From: Azolla caroliniana | Taxonomy: Eukaryota; Polypodiophyta | Direction: 5' to 3' | Assembly: GCA_043228905.1 (NCBI GenBank) | Contig: JBHGNT010000012.1 | Location: 14,136,001 to 14,200,000, forward strand | Length of the DNA stretch: 64,000 nucleotides | In this document: in pieces, positions 54,876-64,000 of the stretch | How positions within the stretch are numbered: position 1 is the stretch's first letter | Layout: every line of letters begins with the position of its first letter | The notes under the pieces: generated by a model | What the model saw: the letters and a program-made list of their open reading frames with translations, nothing else | Told to the model about the DNA's origin: nothing | The model's database searches: none | Position numbers and translations under genes: made by a program

Positions 54876-55542
54876 GTCCCGACTTCTCCCGTCTTTGCGG
54901 ACTCCGGTTCCGTTGTCTTCCCCGATCCGATTCGGTAAGCAGCATCTTCGGATCGGAGGCCGGTTCTTTATCTCTCCGACGCGCTTCTTCGTTCAAAATG
55001 CTTGTCTTTACCGTTTGTAGGGACAAGTTATCTTCAGTGCAGGAGGTGCTGAGAGTCACCACCAAGTTCTCCCAGCTTGCCGGCAATGTACACATCAGGA
55101 TGATGGCTTGCATTGCGTCCTCCAACGGGAACTTGATCGCCGCAAGCTGGTTCACGAATCCCATGAACGTGCTTACGTGTTCCACCATACTCTCGCCGTC
55201 CCGGTACTTGAGGTTCACTATCTTCCTCATCAGGGAGGTCCGGTTCAACGCATTCTTCCTCTCGTAGAGGCCCGACAGCTTCTGCCACATCTCATATGCA
55301 TTGGTGTCGTTCGCCACATGTTGTAGAACGCTCACGTCGACGTATTGCCGAATGGTTGCAACGGCTTTCCGGTTCAGAAGCCTCCATTCCGTCTCAAGTA
55401 CCCCCTTGGGTATTTCCGACCTGTCGATCGGTTCATACAGGTCCCGAACAATGAGCAGATCCTCCATCTTTATCTTCCAGTCGGCGTAGTTCTGCGCATT
55501 CAGCACCATCATCCCCGGCTGCCCGCTGCTGCCGCCTTCCAT
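54619..55542 (-). CDS. gag: Copia C Gag
   Basis: ATG at 55542 (MEGGSSGQPGMMVLNAQNYA) lies 17 bases after the primer site. The body is intact: DWKIKMEDLLIVRDLYEPID, YEMWQKLSGLYERKNALNRT and FPLEDAMQAIILMCTLPASW, up to REKSG near 54895. There a one-base difference shifts the frame away from the zinc knuckle, so the last part (to 54619) is out-of-frame sequence. Either the copy carries a deletion or the element shifts frame into pol; copia A's conventional reading at this point (EKSGTRSKSRGRPTC) favours a deletion. Confidence 0.88.
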   Translation of the reverse strand: MEGGSSGQPGMMVLNAQNYADWKIKMEDLLIVRDLYEPIDRSEIPKGVLETEWRLLNRKAVATIRQYVDVSVLQHVANDTNAYEMWQKLSGLYERKNALNRTSLMRKIVNLKYRDGESMVEHVSTFMGFVNQLAAIKFPLEDAMQAIILMCTLPASWENLVVTLSTSCTEDNLSLQTVKTSILNEEARRRDKEPASDPKMLLTESDRGRQRNRSPQRREKSGPGRSQEEGPHASTVGSRGTSERIVGITEKTTEPTTPIRRSLRNGTMLTGEPRTGMVRIGESRTGKERRHSRQVKRRSCSSPKKVN

Positions 55543-55558
55543 TTTCTGCACTGCAGTC

Positions 55559-55570
55559 GCTCTGATACCA
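55559..55570 (-). other. Copia C primer binding site (initiator tRNA-Met)
   Basis: TGGTATCAGAGC on minus, three bases after the LTR end CCTAACA. Confidence 0.95.
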
Positions 55571-55573
55571 GAT

Positions 55574-56222
55574 TGTTAGGAATTGACGCTTTCAAAACCT
55601 TCACCTCTCGACCACAACCGAGGAAACACGAATCAATGCAGCAGAAAATCAAAAACACAGAGAGAGACTCGAATGCACAGGGTTTAGCGTGGAAAACCCT
55701 AGACGGGAAAAAACCACGGGAGTGCAAGACTCCAACTATCACTATACGCAGGGAATGTACAATGGCGAGCTGCAAGGCGACGACCTTGAGCTCGTTGTCC
55801 TCGCCACAGGTGGCGGTATTACACAGAGGCGTCGACCTCTTCCTTTCTCTCTCTCTGCTGCTCTCACTTCGCTCCCTCTAAGTGGAAAACAGAAAAATGA
55901 GTAACAACTACAAAACTGTTTGCCCTAAGTCATATTTATACACATATGACTTTCGGGCTATTTACAAATATAGCCTCAAGGGCCCTTGGCAAACATATTC
56001 ACAAATATGTCCCCGCATCCGGATCTCTCTCCGGGTACATTCGTCATCCGGCTCCGTAGCCGGGGTCTTCATCATCCGGCTCCGTAGCCGGGGTCTTCAT
56101 CATCCGGATCCGGAATCGGGTCTTCATCATCCGGCTCTGATACCGGGTACTCCTCATTCGGGTCTTCATTCCCGATTCCCGGACATCCGACTATCCCATC
56201 CGGAGGGACCGTAATCCCAACA
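55574..56222 (-). repeat. Copia C 5' LTR
   Basis: 649 bp, same boundaries as the 3' LTR, with one CCGG unit fewer. Confidence 0.95.
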
Positions 56223-56227
56223 CATAG

Positions 56228-56541
56228 TTCTCTCCTCGAACCCTATCAAGACAACACCATCCCAAGTCGTCTTAAACAACCTCCACCCCGATCAAACTTG
56301 AAGATGGACCTGAGTACGAGGTTGTCGTCATCCTCGATTCCAAGATTGTTCTCAACAAGTTCTACTATTTTGTCGATTGGCTAGGATATAGTCTTAGCGA
56401 GCGTACTTGGGAACCAATAGAGAATGTGAACAATGCTTGTGCTCTTCTTGAAGACTTCTATCGTCAATATCCAGACAAATTGGGTCCTCAATCCAAAACG
56501 ACTCGTGACACTCGTCGTTTTAAAGGGGAGATAATGTCATG
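56228..56541 (+). pseudogene. pol: Chromovirus II integrase C-terminus and chromodomain
   Basis: It resumes after the copia C target duplication: SSLLEPYQDNTIPSRLKQPP (frame change near 56290), then a well-preserved chromodomain, PEYEVVVILDSKIVLNKFYY, FVDWLGYSLSERTWEPIENV, ALLEDFYRQYPDKLG. It is followed by TRRFKGEIMS and the polypurine tract at 56522-56534. The Tyr/Trp/Trp positions of the chromodomain are retained, so it could still recognise methylated histone tails in an intact relative. Confidence 0.88.
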
Positions 56542-56978
56542 ATATGGCAAGACTCGAACCCATGACCTTATGTTACATGGGTCGAGCTCTTGACCATTAG
56601 ACTATATTTTGTAATACAAAAAATATTATTTTCATTTAAGTTTTACTATAGAAAATTGATGTATATTCCAGATTTCTCTGGAACATTCTAGAAACTTCAG
56701 GAGTACTCCTGAGAACACTATAAAAGGTGGCACAAGGCATTGTTTCAAACCAAATCGGTTCAAGGCCAGTCTTAAGCCTCCTAGCTACTATTGTATATTA
56801 TTTTAACATAATATATATCTTTCATTATCATCATTCTCTCTCTCACTCACTCACTCTTTCCTTCACTTGAGAGTTCTACACCTCCCTTAGTACTAATCCT
56901 CATCTTTTAGTACTAATTCCTTCTCTATCTTAGTATTGTTCCTAATAGCACTTCTCTGTCTTAGTAATATTCCTGATA
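56535..56978 (+). repeat. Chromovirus II 3' LTR
   Basis: 444 bp, TGTCATGATATGG to TCCTGATA. The order of the two terminal TTAGTA repeats is swapped relative to the 5' LTR. GTTGG follows. Confidence 0.92.
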
Positions 56979-56983
56979 GTTGG

Positions 56984-57221
56984 AAGGCAATCGAACACGA
57001 TTGCAACATGATGTACACGGACTCCCACAGGTGCATCTGAATTGTGGCACAGACAATTCTGTCCAGCTTCTACCACTCAATCAGCTTGTATCCTTCTGGA
57101 GGGTTTTCATTCTCGACTGGATCGATCTGACCCTTGACTATTCGATAGTCTTGCATCTATTCCTTACAAACGTTGAAGTTCGATCCGTTGAACCTCCTCA
57201 GACTCATCTCTAACGAGCCGG
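56984..57221 (-). pseudogene. gag: Copia X gag, upstream part
   Basis: On minus, copia Gag begins SLRRFNGSNFNV, with stops, then DYRIVKGQIDPVENENPPEG, YKLIEW and ATIQMHLWESVYIMLQSCS, and meets chromovirus II at 56983. The reading continues at 46308. A primer-site-like TGGTATCAAC lies just upstream (57225-57236 on +). Confidence 0.8.
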
Positions 57222-57224
57222 ATG

Positions 57225-57943
57225 TTGATACCATTTGTGTTGGTTGAATGGACTCTATTCGCAGTCGACTACAAATGGTGGTGAGAAGCAGCCAATTGGC
57301 TCTCTAGATGTTGTTCTGGTCGGATTTGAACACAAGTTGAATCGACTTCAACTATTGGCGAGTTCGGTCCGAAGTGACTACAGTCAATCGACTTAGTCGA
57401 ATAAGAGCCAAATTTGCCAATTTCGATTTCAAGTGTCAATTTTAAGATGCCGATCACAAATTTTGCATTGATTATCCAGGCCGATCCTGCTTCGGGTGAC
57501 TACAACGATGAGAGGGATGGAGCCGACTAGTCCTCCTAAATGTCGTTCAACCGAATGAAGCACGAATTGGGGAAGTTCCCTAGAGCCCAAACTGTTATGA
57601 GTGATTCAGACGAACGAGTGAATAGTGTCAATTGACCTATTCGATTGTCGTCTTATCCGATGTAGCACGATTGAGGCAGAGCCTTTAAAATAAAATCTCA
57701 CTCCGAGTGGCTACAATCACAGGGGTAAAGTACAGCCAACTTGGTTACTTTAATGGTGATTTAGAGCAATGGAGTGTAGTTTTTGTGGGTGTTTCTCTTC
57801 ACACAAAAAGTGATCTCATAGAGAGTTTCCAACTAAGATCTTCACGATGTACAGAGGGAGAGTTGTTGATGGAGACTAAGTAGACGGTGGTAGTAGAATT
57901 GAAAGAAACGCCAGGCTCTTATACCATATGTGGGGATTGTTGT
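57225..57943 (-). mobile_element. Copia X 5' LTR region and a second primer-site boundary
   Basis: ATACCATTTGTGTTGG (57227-57242) reads on minus as an LTR end CAACACA followed by TGGTATCAAC. A second such boundary, CTCTTATACCATATG then TGTGGGG, lies at 57929-57947, read on minus as a TGGTATAAGAG primer site after an LTR end. The sequence between has no ORFs worth naming. This suggests two minus-oriented copia leaders side by side. Confidence 0.5.
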
Positions 57944-58284
57944 CGTCTAGTGCGGAACAATCTCAACACTCCTCTCTATTGAAGGATCATTAACATGTAC
58001 TAGTTGAGTGGATTAATGGTTACAAGGAACTTAATCAAGTAACAAGATCAACACAAATTCAAGAAGAAGAGAGAGCAGAATGTTATGCACAAGGTGAACT
58101 TTATTATTCCAGCTCTACGGCTCAATATACAGAATGAACAACCACTTAAAGTAGGTTACAAAGTCACTTTCTATACTGACTAACTTAGGGCAATTGCCCT
58201 TCTTAGTATTTACAAAGATGTCTTAAACCTAGTGTGTACAAATGGGACAATGTGAATACATCCATTAAACACCCGTATTCGACA
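57944..58284 (-). mobile_element. Partial copia LTR (element Y)
   Basis: It starts TGTGGGGATTG beside a primer-site-like motif. It contains AACTTAGGGCAATTGCCC near 58180-58198 and no coding sequence. Its far end is obscured by copia W sequence near 58285. Confidence 0.4.
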
Positions 58285-58787
58285 AAGATCTTTGGCTCTC
58301 CCAGTCCAACTACAACTGAAAGGTGTTGAGGCAATTGTTTCAATATGGAGAAAGCAGATGATTGACTCAAGGTTAAGAATCAGAATCGGACATGAGCCGA
58401 TCCAGAAAAATGAGCCGATTCGAACAAGTTGATTCGACCAACTCAGACAAGCCATCCCATATGATACGATCCAAACAACTAGCCGAATCAGGCTAGATCC
58501 CGACTTCACCTTTGCCGATTCATCCATATGCCGACCGAATTGTAATCATAACTTTAGATTAAAATTGTAATCTAGGATTAGGGGGAAGATAACCCCAAAT
58601 CATTGTATGTAGAAAGAGTAGTCCTTTTACGGGGGAGTTTGTTGGCATAAAAGGACATCTCCTTCTATCTTGTATCCTAAGTGTGAACACGTTCTTGAGC
58701 TAGGGCTTGAGTATATAAGCTCACCCTAACATTGTAACTATGTACTTCTTGAGTTCGAAGGTTAATGTAACATAGTCTTACTTTGAG

Positions 58788-58850
<63 letters not shown>

Positions 58851-59036
58851 CTGTCACTCTCTATCTCCCTCTCTCTCTCTCCCTCTCTCTCTCTATGTGT
58901 GTGTGTGTGTAATCGTGCATATCGTCTCCTACGTTGTTTGTGAGACTAGTCACAGGTCCTGAATCATCTTCCGCACTAATATCTCTACATATTATCTTCA
59001 ACAAAAACCACCGAAATCGTGGTGTCAAGCCTAACA
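58285..59036 (+). mobile_element. Copia W 3' end: internal tail, PPT and 3' LTR
   Basis: 58285-58360 matches the RT-region DNA at about 8957-9025. It then jumps to the 3' untranslated region, the CGGGGGAGTT purine tract (58630-58639), and an LTR 58640-59036 (TGTTGGCATAAAAGG to CCTAACA) with a TATATAAGC box near 58712. An internal deletion therefore removed RNase H. Same lineage as the 8.3-9.9 kb remnant and the 10.5-10.9 kb fragment. Confidence 0.7.
58789..58905. repeat. (CT)n, (CTAT)n and (GT)n microsatellites
   Basis: About 20 CT units, then five CTAT units, interrupted CT again, and GTGTGTGTGTGTG at 58897-58910. It lies inside the copia W LTR, where a CT tract is usual. Confidence 0.92.
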
Positions 59037-59239
59037 ATTGTATAAAAAAAACCATGTTTGAATCATAACTTATATAACTTCCCCATGTTTGTGAGACTAG
59101 TCGACAAGTCTTGAATCATCTTCTGCACCAACATCTCTACTATTATCTTCAACAAAAACCACCGAAATCATGGTGTCAAGCCTAGCAATTGTATTAAACA
59201 AACCATTTTTGAATCATAACTTATATAACTTCCCCATGT
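58937..59239. repeat. About 152-bp tandem duplication across the LTR end
   Basis: 58937-59088 and 59089-59239 are diverged copies starting GTTTGTGAGACTAGTC and ending CTTCCCCAT. Each includes the LTR end plus the same flanking bases, so the duplication arose after insertion. Confidence 0.88.
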
Positions 59240-61026
59240 ATTTGTCTTAATCTCCTAGTTCCTCACCCCTTCTAACTACCCAATCCAAGGCCCCTACGGT
59301 TCCGCTTGAGCGACACATGCACAGGAAAATTTGCAACAATGTTAATAAGAAATAAGGAAATTTCTGGTAGGGATTAAAAACTTTGCCCAACATTGTGAGC
59401 AGAAAGGATATATTGGAGTTCTCAAGTAATGCTTTGAAGTATGTGAGCGTTGAGGATAGATTACTAGAGGCACTAAGGATGGAGCGACAAGATGCCAAAA
59501 TGTCAAATTTGGAACATTATATTGCAAATATTAACTACCAACATTGGTCCCAATATAAGAAAAAAATGCCAAAACATAAAATCGCATCCCACTACCTCCG
59601 TGAGCCTTGTCTCTCAAAGAGCCTTAAATTCTTTGAACTCTCTCACGCAATTGGTTCCAATATAAGGAAAAAATGCCAAAATGTCGTCCCACTACCTCTG
59701 TGAGCCTTGTCTCTCGAAGAGCCTTAACACTTCTATGAACTCGCTCACACAATTGGTCCCAATATAAGGAAAAAATGCCAAAATATATGAAATTGCATCC
59801 CACTACCTCTGTGAGCCTTGTCTCTCGAAGGCCCTTAACACTGCTTTGAACTAGCTCACACAAGTTAGGTGTTGAGATAATATCATGGCATCATCACCCA
59901 AATATGAAGATATGCAATGAAAACCTAGTGGAGGATGAATATCACTTACTTATCATGTGCTCAATATATATGGTTATTTGTGAAAAATATGATGACTTCT
60001 TAGACGGGCATGATAATGTGAGTGTCATACGCAAATCTCCACCAAGAAGGGTGAGCACATGTACATGCATTGTTTTCACCTCAAGAGATTTTACTTTACC
60101 TAACTTTAGCACTTTTCATTCAAATAGCATATATCGATTCTCACACATCCTTATCCTTTACTTCAAAAATTAACATGCTTATTTGCTTTTCCTGATGAGA
60201 GCAATAAGTTTACCATTGCTCTTATGATGACAACAAAGAGACAGGTACTCCTTGAACTCCTCCGGAACATTGGGAGGAAATTGGAAACCTCATAGTTCCA
60301 TGTTGTGTTAAAATATGGACAAATGTTAAAAATCTCATTAGCATATGTTGTTTGAATATAACCATTTTTGCCAACTTTTCACTCAAGCCTCTACCATTCA
60401 CCAAGTTTTCACCTCACCAATTTTGCACACTTCATGTTTCATCACATTATGGGGTTCATTAAGTACTAGGAATTGGCAAATGTTCGGTTTAAACCGAATA
60501 GAACTGCCAAACCGTGGCTTAATGGTTTAAACGATTCAGGTTTAAGTTTTTATCAATGGTTTAGTTTTGGTTTCGGTTCGGTTTGGTGGTCAACAATTTA
60601 GTTTGTTTTGAGACATTATCAGCTTAAAAGTTTCCGATTTAAATGGTTTGGAACCGTGGGGTTTTTTTTAGTAACACTTTTATTACTAGTGGTAAACCTC
60701 AAAGTGAGGTGAAAACCCACAAAGAATAAAGAGAAATATACAAGTGTCGATTAGACATGAAAGAGCTTAAAAGCACTCAAAGTAAAGAGTGTAAATTTGT
60801 AGTTTGATGTCTCTAAGTTGCAAACAATCAAATGGATTGCTTAAAGAAGCTAACTTCATGCAATTGGTTCTAATAAAAGACCTTAGAGAAGTGCCCAAAA
60901 TCTTGTCCATTAGAGAAAATAGGCATTGCTTGATTGGGGGCACGGAATTTGTCCAAATAACCAAAAGTATTTCCCAAACCTTCAGCCAGGAAATCTTTGA
61001 GAAAGAGATGCACTTAATCTTTGTAC
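59240..61026. other. Gene-free region
   Basis: No convincing coding sequence. It contains the triple repeat at 59544-59866 and a GGTTT/AAACC-rich patch at 60480-60670 with the palindrome CGGTTTAAACCG. Short ORFs here are composition artefacts as far as I can see. Confidence 0.5.
59544..59866. repeat. Three tandem units of about 105 bp
   Basis: Units begin TTGGTCCCAATATAAG at 59544, 59651 and 59753. Each contains ATCCCACTACCTC-type, GAGCCTTGTCTCTC and CTTTGAAC/TATGAAC blocks. Confidence 0.88.
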
Positions 61027-61691
61027 TGTTGAGAAACTCGGCGCTTTCCGATCGTTCGCCTCTCGGCCACAACCGAGGAAACACGGATCAATGCAGCAGA
61101 AATAGAAAAACACAGAGAGAGACTCGAATGCACAGGGTTTAGCGTGGAAAACCCTAGACGGGAAAAAACCACGGGAGTGCAAGACTCCAACTATCACTAT
61201 ACGCAGGGAATGTACAATGGCGAGCTGCAAGGCGACGACCTTGAGCTCGCTGTCCTCGCCACAGACGGCGGTATTACACAGAGGCGTCGACCTCTTCCTT
61301 CCTCTCTCTCTCTCTCTCTCTCTCGGCTGCTCTCACTTCGCTCCCTCTAAGTGGAAAACAGAAAAATGAGCAACAACAACAAACTGTTTGCCCTAAATCA
61401 TATTTATACACATATGACTTTCGGGCTATTTACAACTATAGCCTCAAGGGCCCTTGGCAAACATATTCACAAATATGTCCCCGCATCCGGATCTCTCTCC
61501 GGGTACATTCGTCATCCGGCTCCGTAACCAGGGTCTTCATCATCCGGCTCCGTAGCCGGGGTCTTCATCATCCGGCTCCGTAGCCGAGGTCTTCATCATC
61601 CGGATCTGATACTGGGTTCTCCTCATTCGGGTCTTCATTCCCGATTCCCGGACATCCGACCATCCCATCCGGAGGGACCGTAATCCCAACA
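61027..61691 (-). repeat. Copia D 3' LTR
   Basis: 665 bp with the same palindrome-flanked TATA-like box (near 61393-61475) and CCGG units (61500-61600). The edge TGTTGAGAAACTCGGCGC differs from copia C. Confidence 0.93.
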
Positions 61692-62207
61692 AACTCCCCC
61701 TTGTCCGACCTTCTTTCGGCACGCTTCCAGCTTGTCGGGTGTGAGCACTTTGGTCAGCATGTCTGACCCGTTCTCGTCCGTGTGGATCTTCGTCAGCACG
61801 AACTCCTGGTCTTCTATCCTTTCCCGGATCCAGTGATATCTTCGCTGGATGTGCTTCGTCCGGGAGTGATAGGCCGCGTTCTTCGCAAGGTGGATGGCAC
61901 TCTGACTGTCGCAGTAGAGTCGGTATTCCTCCTGCCGGATACCGAGCTCTCTAATGAATTCCTTCATCCATATCATTTCCTTGCCGGCTTCAACAGCCGC
62001 CATGTACTCCGCCTCCGTGGTTGACAACGCAACCGTCTTCTGCAGCCTCGACTGCCACGAAACAACTCCCCCTGCATACGTCATCACATACCCTGATGTG
62101 GACCGGCTGGTATCTACATCAGCCGACATATCCGAATCGGTAAAGCCGTCGAGTTCGGGCTTACCGGAGCCGAATCGGAGGCACACGTTTGTCGTGCCCT
62201 TCAGGTA
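61635..62207 (-). pseudogene. pol: Copia D RNase H, fused into its LTR
   Basis: It follows the shared TGA at 62208-62210. Intact motifs: ELDGFTDSDMSADVDTSRST, LSTTEAEYMAAVEAGKEMIW and YCDSQSAIHLAKNAAYH. After LEACRKK about 30 bases present in copia C are deleted, including the normal stop and part of the purine tract, so translation runs on into the LTR (VGQGGVCWDYGPSG) to 61635. The remaining tract is ACAAGGGGGAGTT. Confidence 0.9.
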
Positions 62208-64000
62208 TCAGAGTATCCACTTGGCCGCGTTCCAGTGCTCTTTGCCGGGATTGCTCATGTACCGGCTCACCACTCCGACTGCATATCCTATGTCCGGTCT
62301 TGTACACACCATTGCGTACATCAAGCTTCCGACGGCAGAGGCATATGGTACTTTCATCATGTCCTCCTTCTCAGCCTTTGTCTTGGGGCTTTGCTTGCTG
62401 GACAACTTGCAGTTTGTCGGGAGGGTTGACCCGACCGGTCTTGCTTCCGACATGTTGAACCGGTGAAGCACCTTTGTCACGTACTTCTCCTGTGACAGCC
62501 ACAACTGCTTCTTCTTCCGGACCCGGATGATGTGCATCCCTAGTATTTGCCTCGCCGGACCCAGGTCCTTCATTGAGAAGGTTCGGTGAAGCGCTTTCTT
62601 CAGCATCCATATCTTGACCTGGTCCCGTCCAACGATCAACATGTCGTCCACGTACAGGAGGAGTATTAGAAAGTCTCCTCCTTCGAACTTCTTCACAAAC
62701 ACGCAGTGATCGGACTGCGTTTTGTGGTACCCTTCGTCGGTCATGAAAGAGTCGAACTTCTGGTACCATTGCCGGGGAGCCTGCTTCAGTCCGTAAAGGC
62801 TCTTCTTCAACCGGCATACCAGGTGCTCCTTCCCTTTCTTCTCGAATCCTTCCGGTTGCTGCATGTAGATCTCTTCTTCGAGGTCACCGTGAAGGAATGC
62901 CGTCTTCACGTCCATCTGTTCTACCTCGAGGTCCATGCTTGCCGCTATGCTCAGCACCGTCCGGATGGAGGTCATCTTCACTACCGGGGCAAATATCTCG
63001 TCGAAGTCGACGCCCTTCTTCTGCTGGAACCCCTTCACCACGATCCTGGCTTTGTATCTCGGGGGGTTTCCGGCATCTCCCGGTTTCAGCTTGAACACCC
63101 ACTTGTTTCGAAGTGCCCGCTTTCCTTTCGGCAACTCCACAAGTTCATATGTGTGGTTCTCATGCAGGGAATCCATCTCCTCCTGCATGGCACTTAACCA
63201 CCTGCGGCTATGGGTGTCAAGCTTTGCTTCTTCAAAACTCTCCGGCTCCCCCTCGTCGGTTAGCAGCACGTGCTCTGGTTCTGGAAATCTCCGGGGGGCC
63301 CTTCTCTCTCTTAGAGGATATCTCCGTTCCGGAGCTTCGGTAACCGGCTCCTCCGTTTCCTCTTCATCCGAATCCATTTCGGGATCAGGGCCGGTTCCGG
63401 TATCAGTTTCATCTTCCTCGGCCGGTTCTGTTTCTTCATTGTCTTCGGCCGGATCCTCGAGTGCGAACCGGTCCCTTGCCGGTCGGGACTGCTCCTCATA
63501 GAGTTGATCCTCACCGGTCGACTTGGAGCTCTTCATCTTCTTCTCCGACTCCCAGTCGGCGAGTGTCTTGTCCTCCATGAAGATGATATCACGACTCCGG
63601 AATATCTTTTTGTCGACCGGGTCCCATACTCGGTAGCCGAACTCGTCATCGTCGTAACCGAGGAATATGCATGGCCGGGTCTTTGGATCTAGCTTTCCTC
63701 TCCGGTCCTTTGCCACATGCACATATGCGAGACACCCGAACACCTTCAGATGCCGGTAGGATACTTCCCTACCGGTCCACACTCTCTGCGGCGTGTCTCC
63801 GTCCAAAGGTACTGAGGGTGATCTGTTTATCACGTATGTCGCCGTCGACATTGCCTCAGCCCAAAACCCCTTGGGTAATTTCGCATGCGCCAGCATACTC
63901 CGGACCCTCTCCATTATGGTCCGGTTCATCCTCTCGGCCAGCCCGTTCAGTTCCGGCGTCTTCGGCACAGTAAACTCGAGCCGGATTCCCTTCGAGCGAC
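62208..64000 (-). CDS. pol: Copia D integrase C-terminus and RT (partial)
   Basis: An uninterrupted frame from the window edge to TGA 62208-62210. It starts in the integrase core (FTVPKTPELNGLAERMNRTI), then SYRHLKVFGCLAYVHVAKDR, an acidic linker (DETDTGTGPDPEMDSDEEET) and a complete RT: NKWVFKLKPGDAGNPPRYKA, LDVKTAFLHGDLEEEIYMQQ, HLVCRLKKSLYGLKQAPRQW, LLYVDDMLIVGRDQVKIWML and AVGSLMYAMVCTRPDIGYAV. This is the best-preserved RT in the window, with the YVDD active site. The upstream half of pol, gag and the 5' LTR lie beyond 64000. Confidence 0.95.
   Translation of the reverse strand, partial: RSKGIRLEFTVPKTPELNGLAERMNRTIMERVRSMLAHAKLPKGFWAEAMSTATYVINRSPSVPLDGDTPQRVWTGREVSYRHLKVFGCLAYVHVAKDRRGKLDPKTRPCIFLGYDDDEFGYRVWDPVDKKIFRSRDIIFMEDKTLADWESEKKMKSSKSTGEDQLYEEQSRPARDRFALEDPAEDNEETEPAEEDETDTGTGPDPEMDSDEEETEEPVTEAPERRYPLRERRAPRRFPEPEHVLLTDEGEPESFEEAKLDTHSRRWLSAMQEEMDSLHENHTYELVELPKGKRALRNKWVFKLKPGDAGNPPRYKARIVVKGFQQKKGVDFDEIFAPVVKMTSIRTVLSIAASMDLEVEQMDVKTAFLHGDLEEEIYMQQPEGFEKKGKEHLVCRLKKSLYGLKQAPRQWYQKFDSFMTDEGYHKTQSDHCVFVKKFEGGDFLILLLYVDDMLIVGRDQVKIWMLKKALHRTFSMKDLGPARQILGMHIIRVRKKKQLWLSQEKYVTKVLHRFNMSEARPVGSTLPTNCKLSSKQSPKTKAEKEDMMKVPYASAVGSLMYAMVCTRPDIGYAVGVVSRYMSNPGKEHWNAAKWIL

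Larger units (their letters stand above)
50825..56222 (-). mobile_element. Copia C: nearly complete Ty1/copia, youngest-looking insertion
   Basis: LTRs are 50825-51500 and 55574-56222, with CATAG target duplications, an iMet primer site and a GAAGGGGGAGTT polypurine tract (51501-51515). By eye about eleven substitutions plus one 27-bp unit separate the LTRs, most of them transitions, so the insertion is young relative to others here. It sits inside chromovirus II, which sits inside copia X. Confidence 0.97.
46309..56978 (+). mobile_element. Chromovirus II: Ty3/gypsy element interrupted by copia C
   Basis: LTRs are 46309-46764 and 56535-56978. Genes are gag, protease, RT, RNase H, integrase, and a chromodomain after the nested copia C (50825-56222). 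The polypurine tract AAAGGGGAGATAA precedes the 3' LTR. The right LTR ends TGATA instead of the canonical CA. The element is about 5.3 kb without the nested insertion. Coding is broken by stops and frameshifts. Confidence 0.95.
61027..64000 (-). mobile_element. Copia D, 3' part (runs off the window)
   Basis: The 3' LTR is 61027-61691 (TGTTGAGAAACTC to CCCAACA). Inward of it lie RNase H, RT and part of integrase. The candidate left target duplication is TGTAC (61022-61026); the right copy lies outside. Very close to copia C in pol but with a different LTR edge. Confidence 0.95.

Overview
The window is repeat-dense nuclear DNA from a land plant. The evidence is Ty1/copia elements primed by initiator tRNA-Met, Ty3/gypsy chromoviruses with chromodomains, a hAT transposase, plant telo-box motifs, and captured fragments of genes resembling mitochondrial aspartate aminotransferase, XRCC3 and HSP70. 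The DDE and ParB-like families are ones I associate with non-seed plants and invertebrates, so a non-seed plant is possible, but that is weak inference. I see no intact single-copy host gene. Nearly everything is a transposable element, an element fragment, or DNA carried by one.

Layout. (1) 1-8272: a composite locus that looks like one large DNA element. A decayed DDE-like transposase lies on + (279-1969). It converges on a minus-strand, apparently spliced gene or gene set (about 8046 down to 2317) encoding SR-rich exons, an unrecognised protein, a RING-like zinc finger and a C-terminal FCP1/NIF-type HAD domain. A palindromic minisatellite (core TAGCTAATTAGCTA) lies at both ends and inside. 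(2) 8.3-22.3 kb: copia and gypsy debris, with copia A (13533-19201) nested in a gypsy pol gene with a clear target duplication. (3) 22.3-28.2 kb: a hAT-like transposase flanked by gypsy gag and pol remnants. (4) 28.5-30.7 kb: a second, unrelated DDE-like transposase on minus. (5) 31.1-38.8 kb: a copia A-type solo LTR with target duplication, then a pair of direct LTR-like repeats enclosing a non-autonomous gag-only LTR element and a chimera of three host-gene fragments. (6) 38.8-43.1 kb: a ParB/Srx-like gene split by 3.2 kb of inserted DNA that includes copia B. (7) 43.1-45.9 kb: a chromovirus 3' half. (8) 45.9-57.2 kb: a three-layer nest, copia X containing chromovirus II containing copia C. 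(9) 57.2-61.0 kb: LTR pieces, tandem duplications and gene-free DNA. (10) 61.0-64.0 kb: the 3' part of copia D, cut by the window edge.

Working together: copia A, B, C, D and the solo LTR form one related group whose LTRs share ordered inverted repeats around the TATA box and, in A, C, D and the solo LTR, an array of small CCGG hairpins. Several elements are inactivated mainly by in-frame TAG codons at positions where related copies read CAG, which suggests methylation-linked C-to-T decay. No open reading frame here can be called fully functional. Copia C and D are the best preserved but share a stop codon in the RT/RNase H region.
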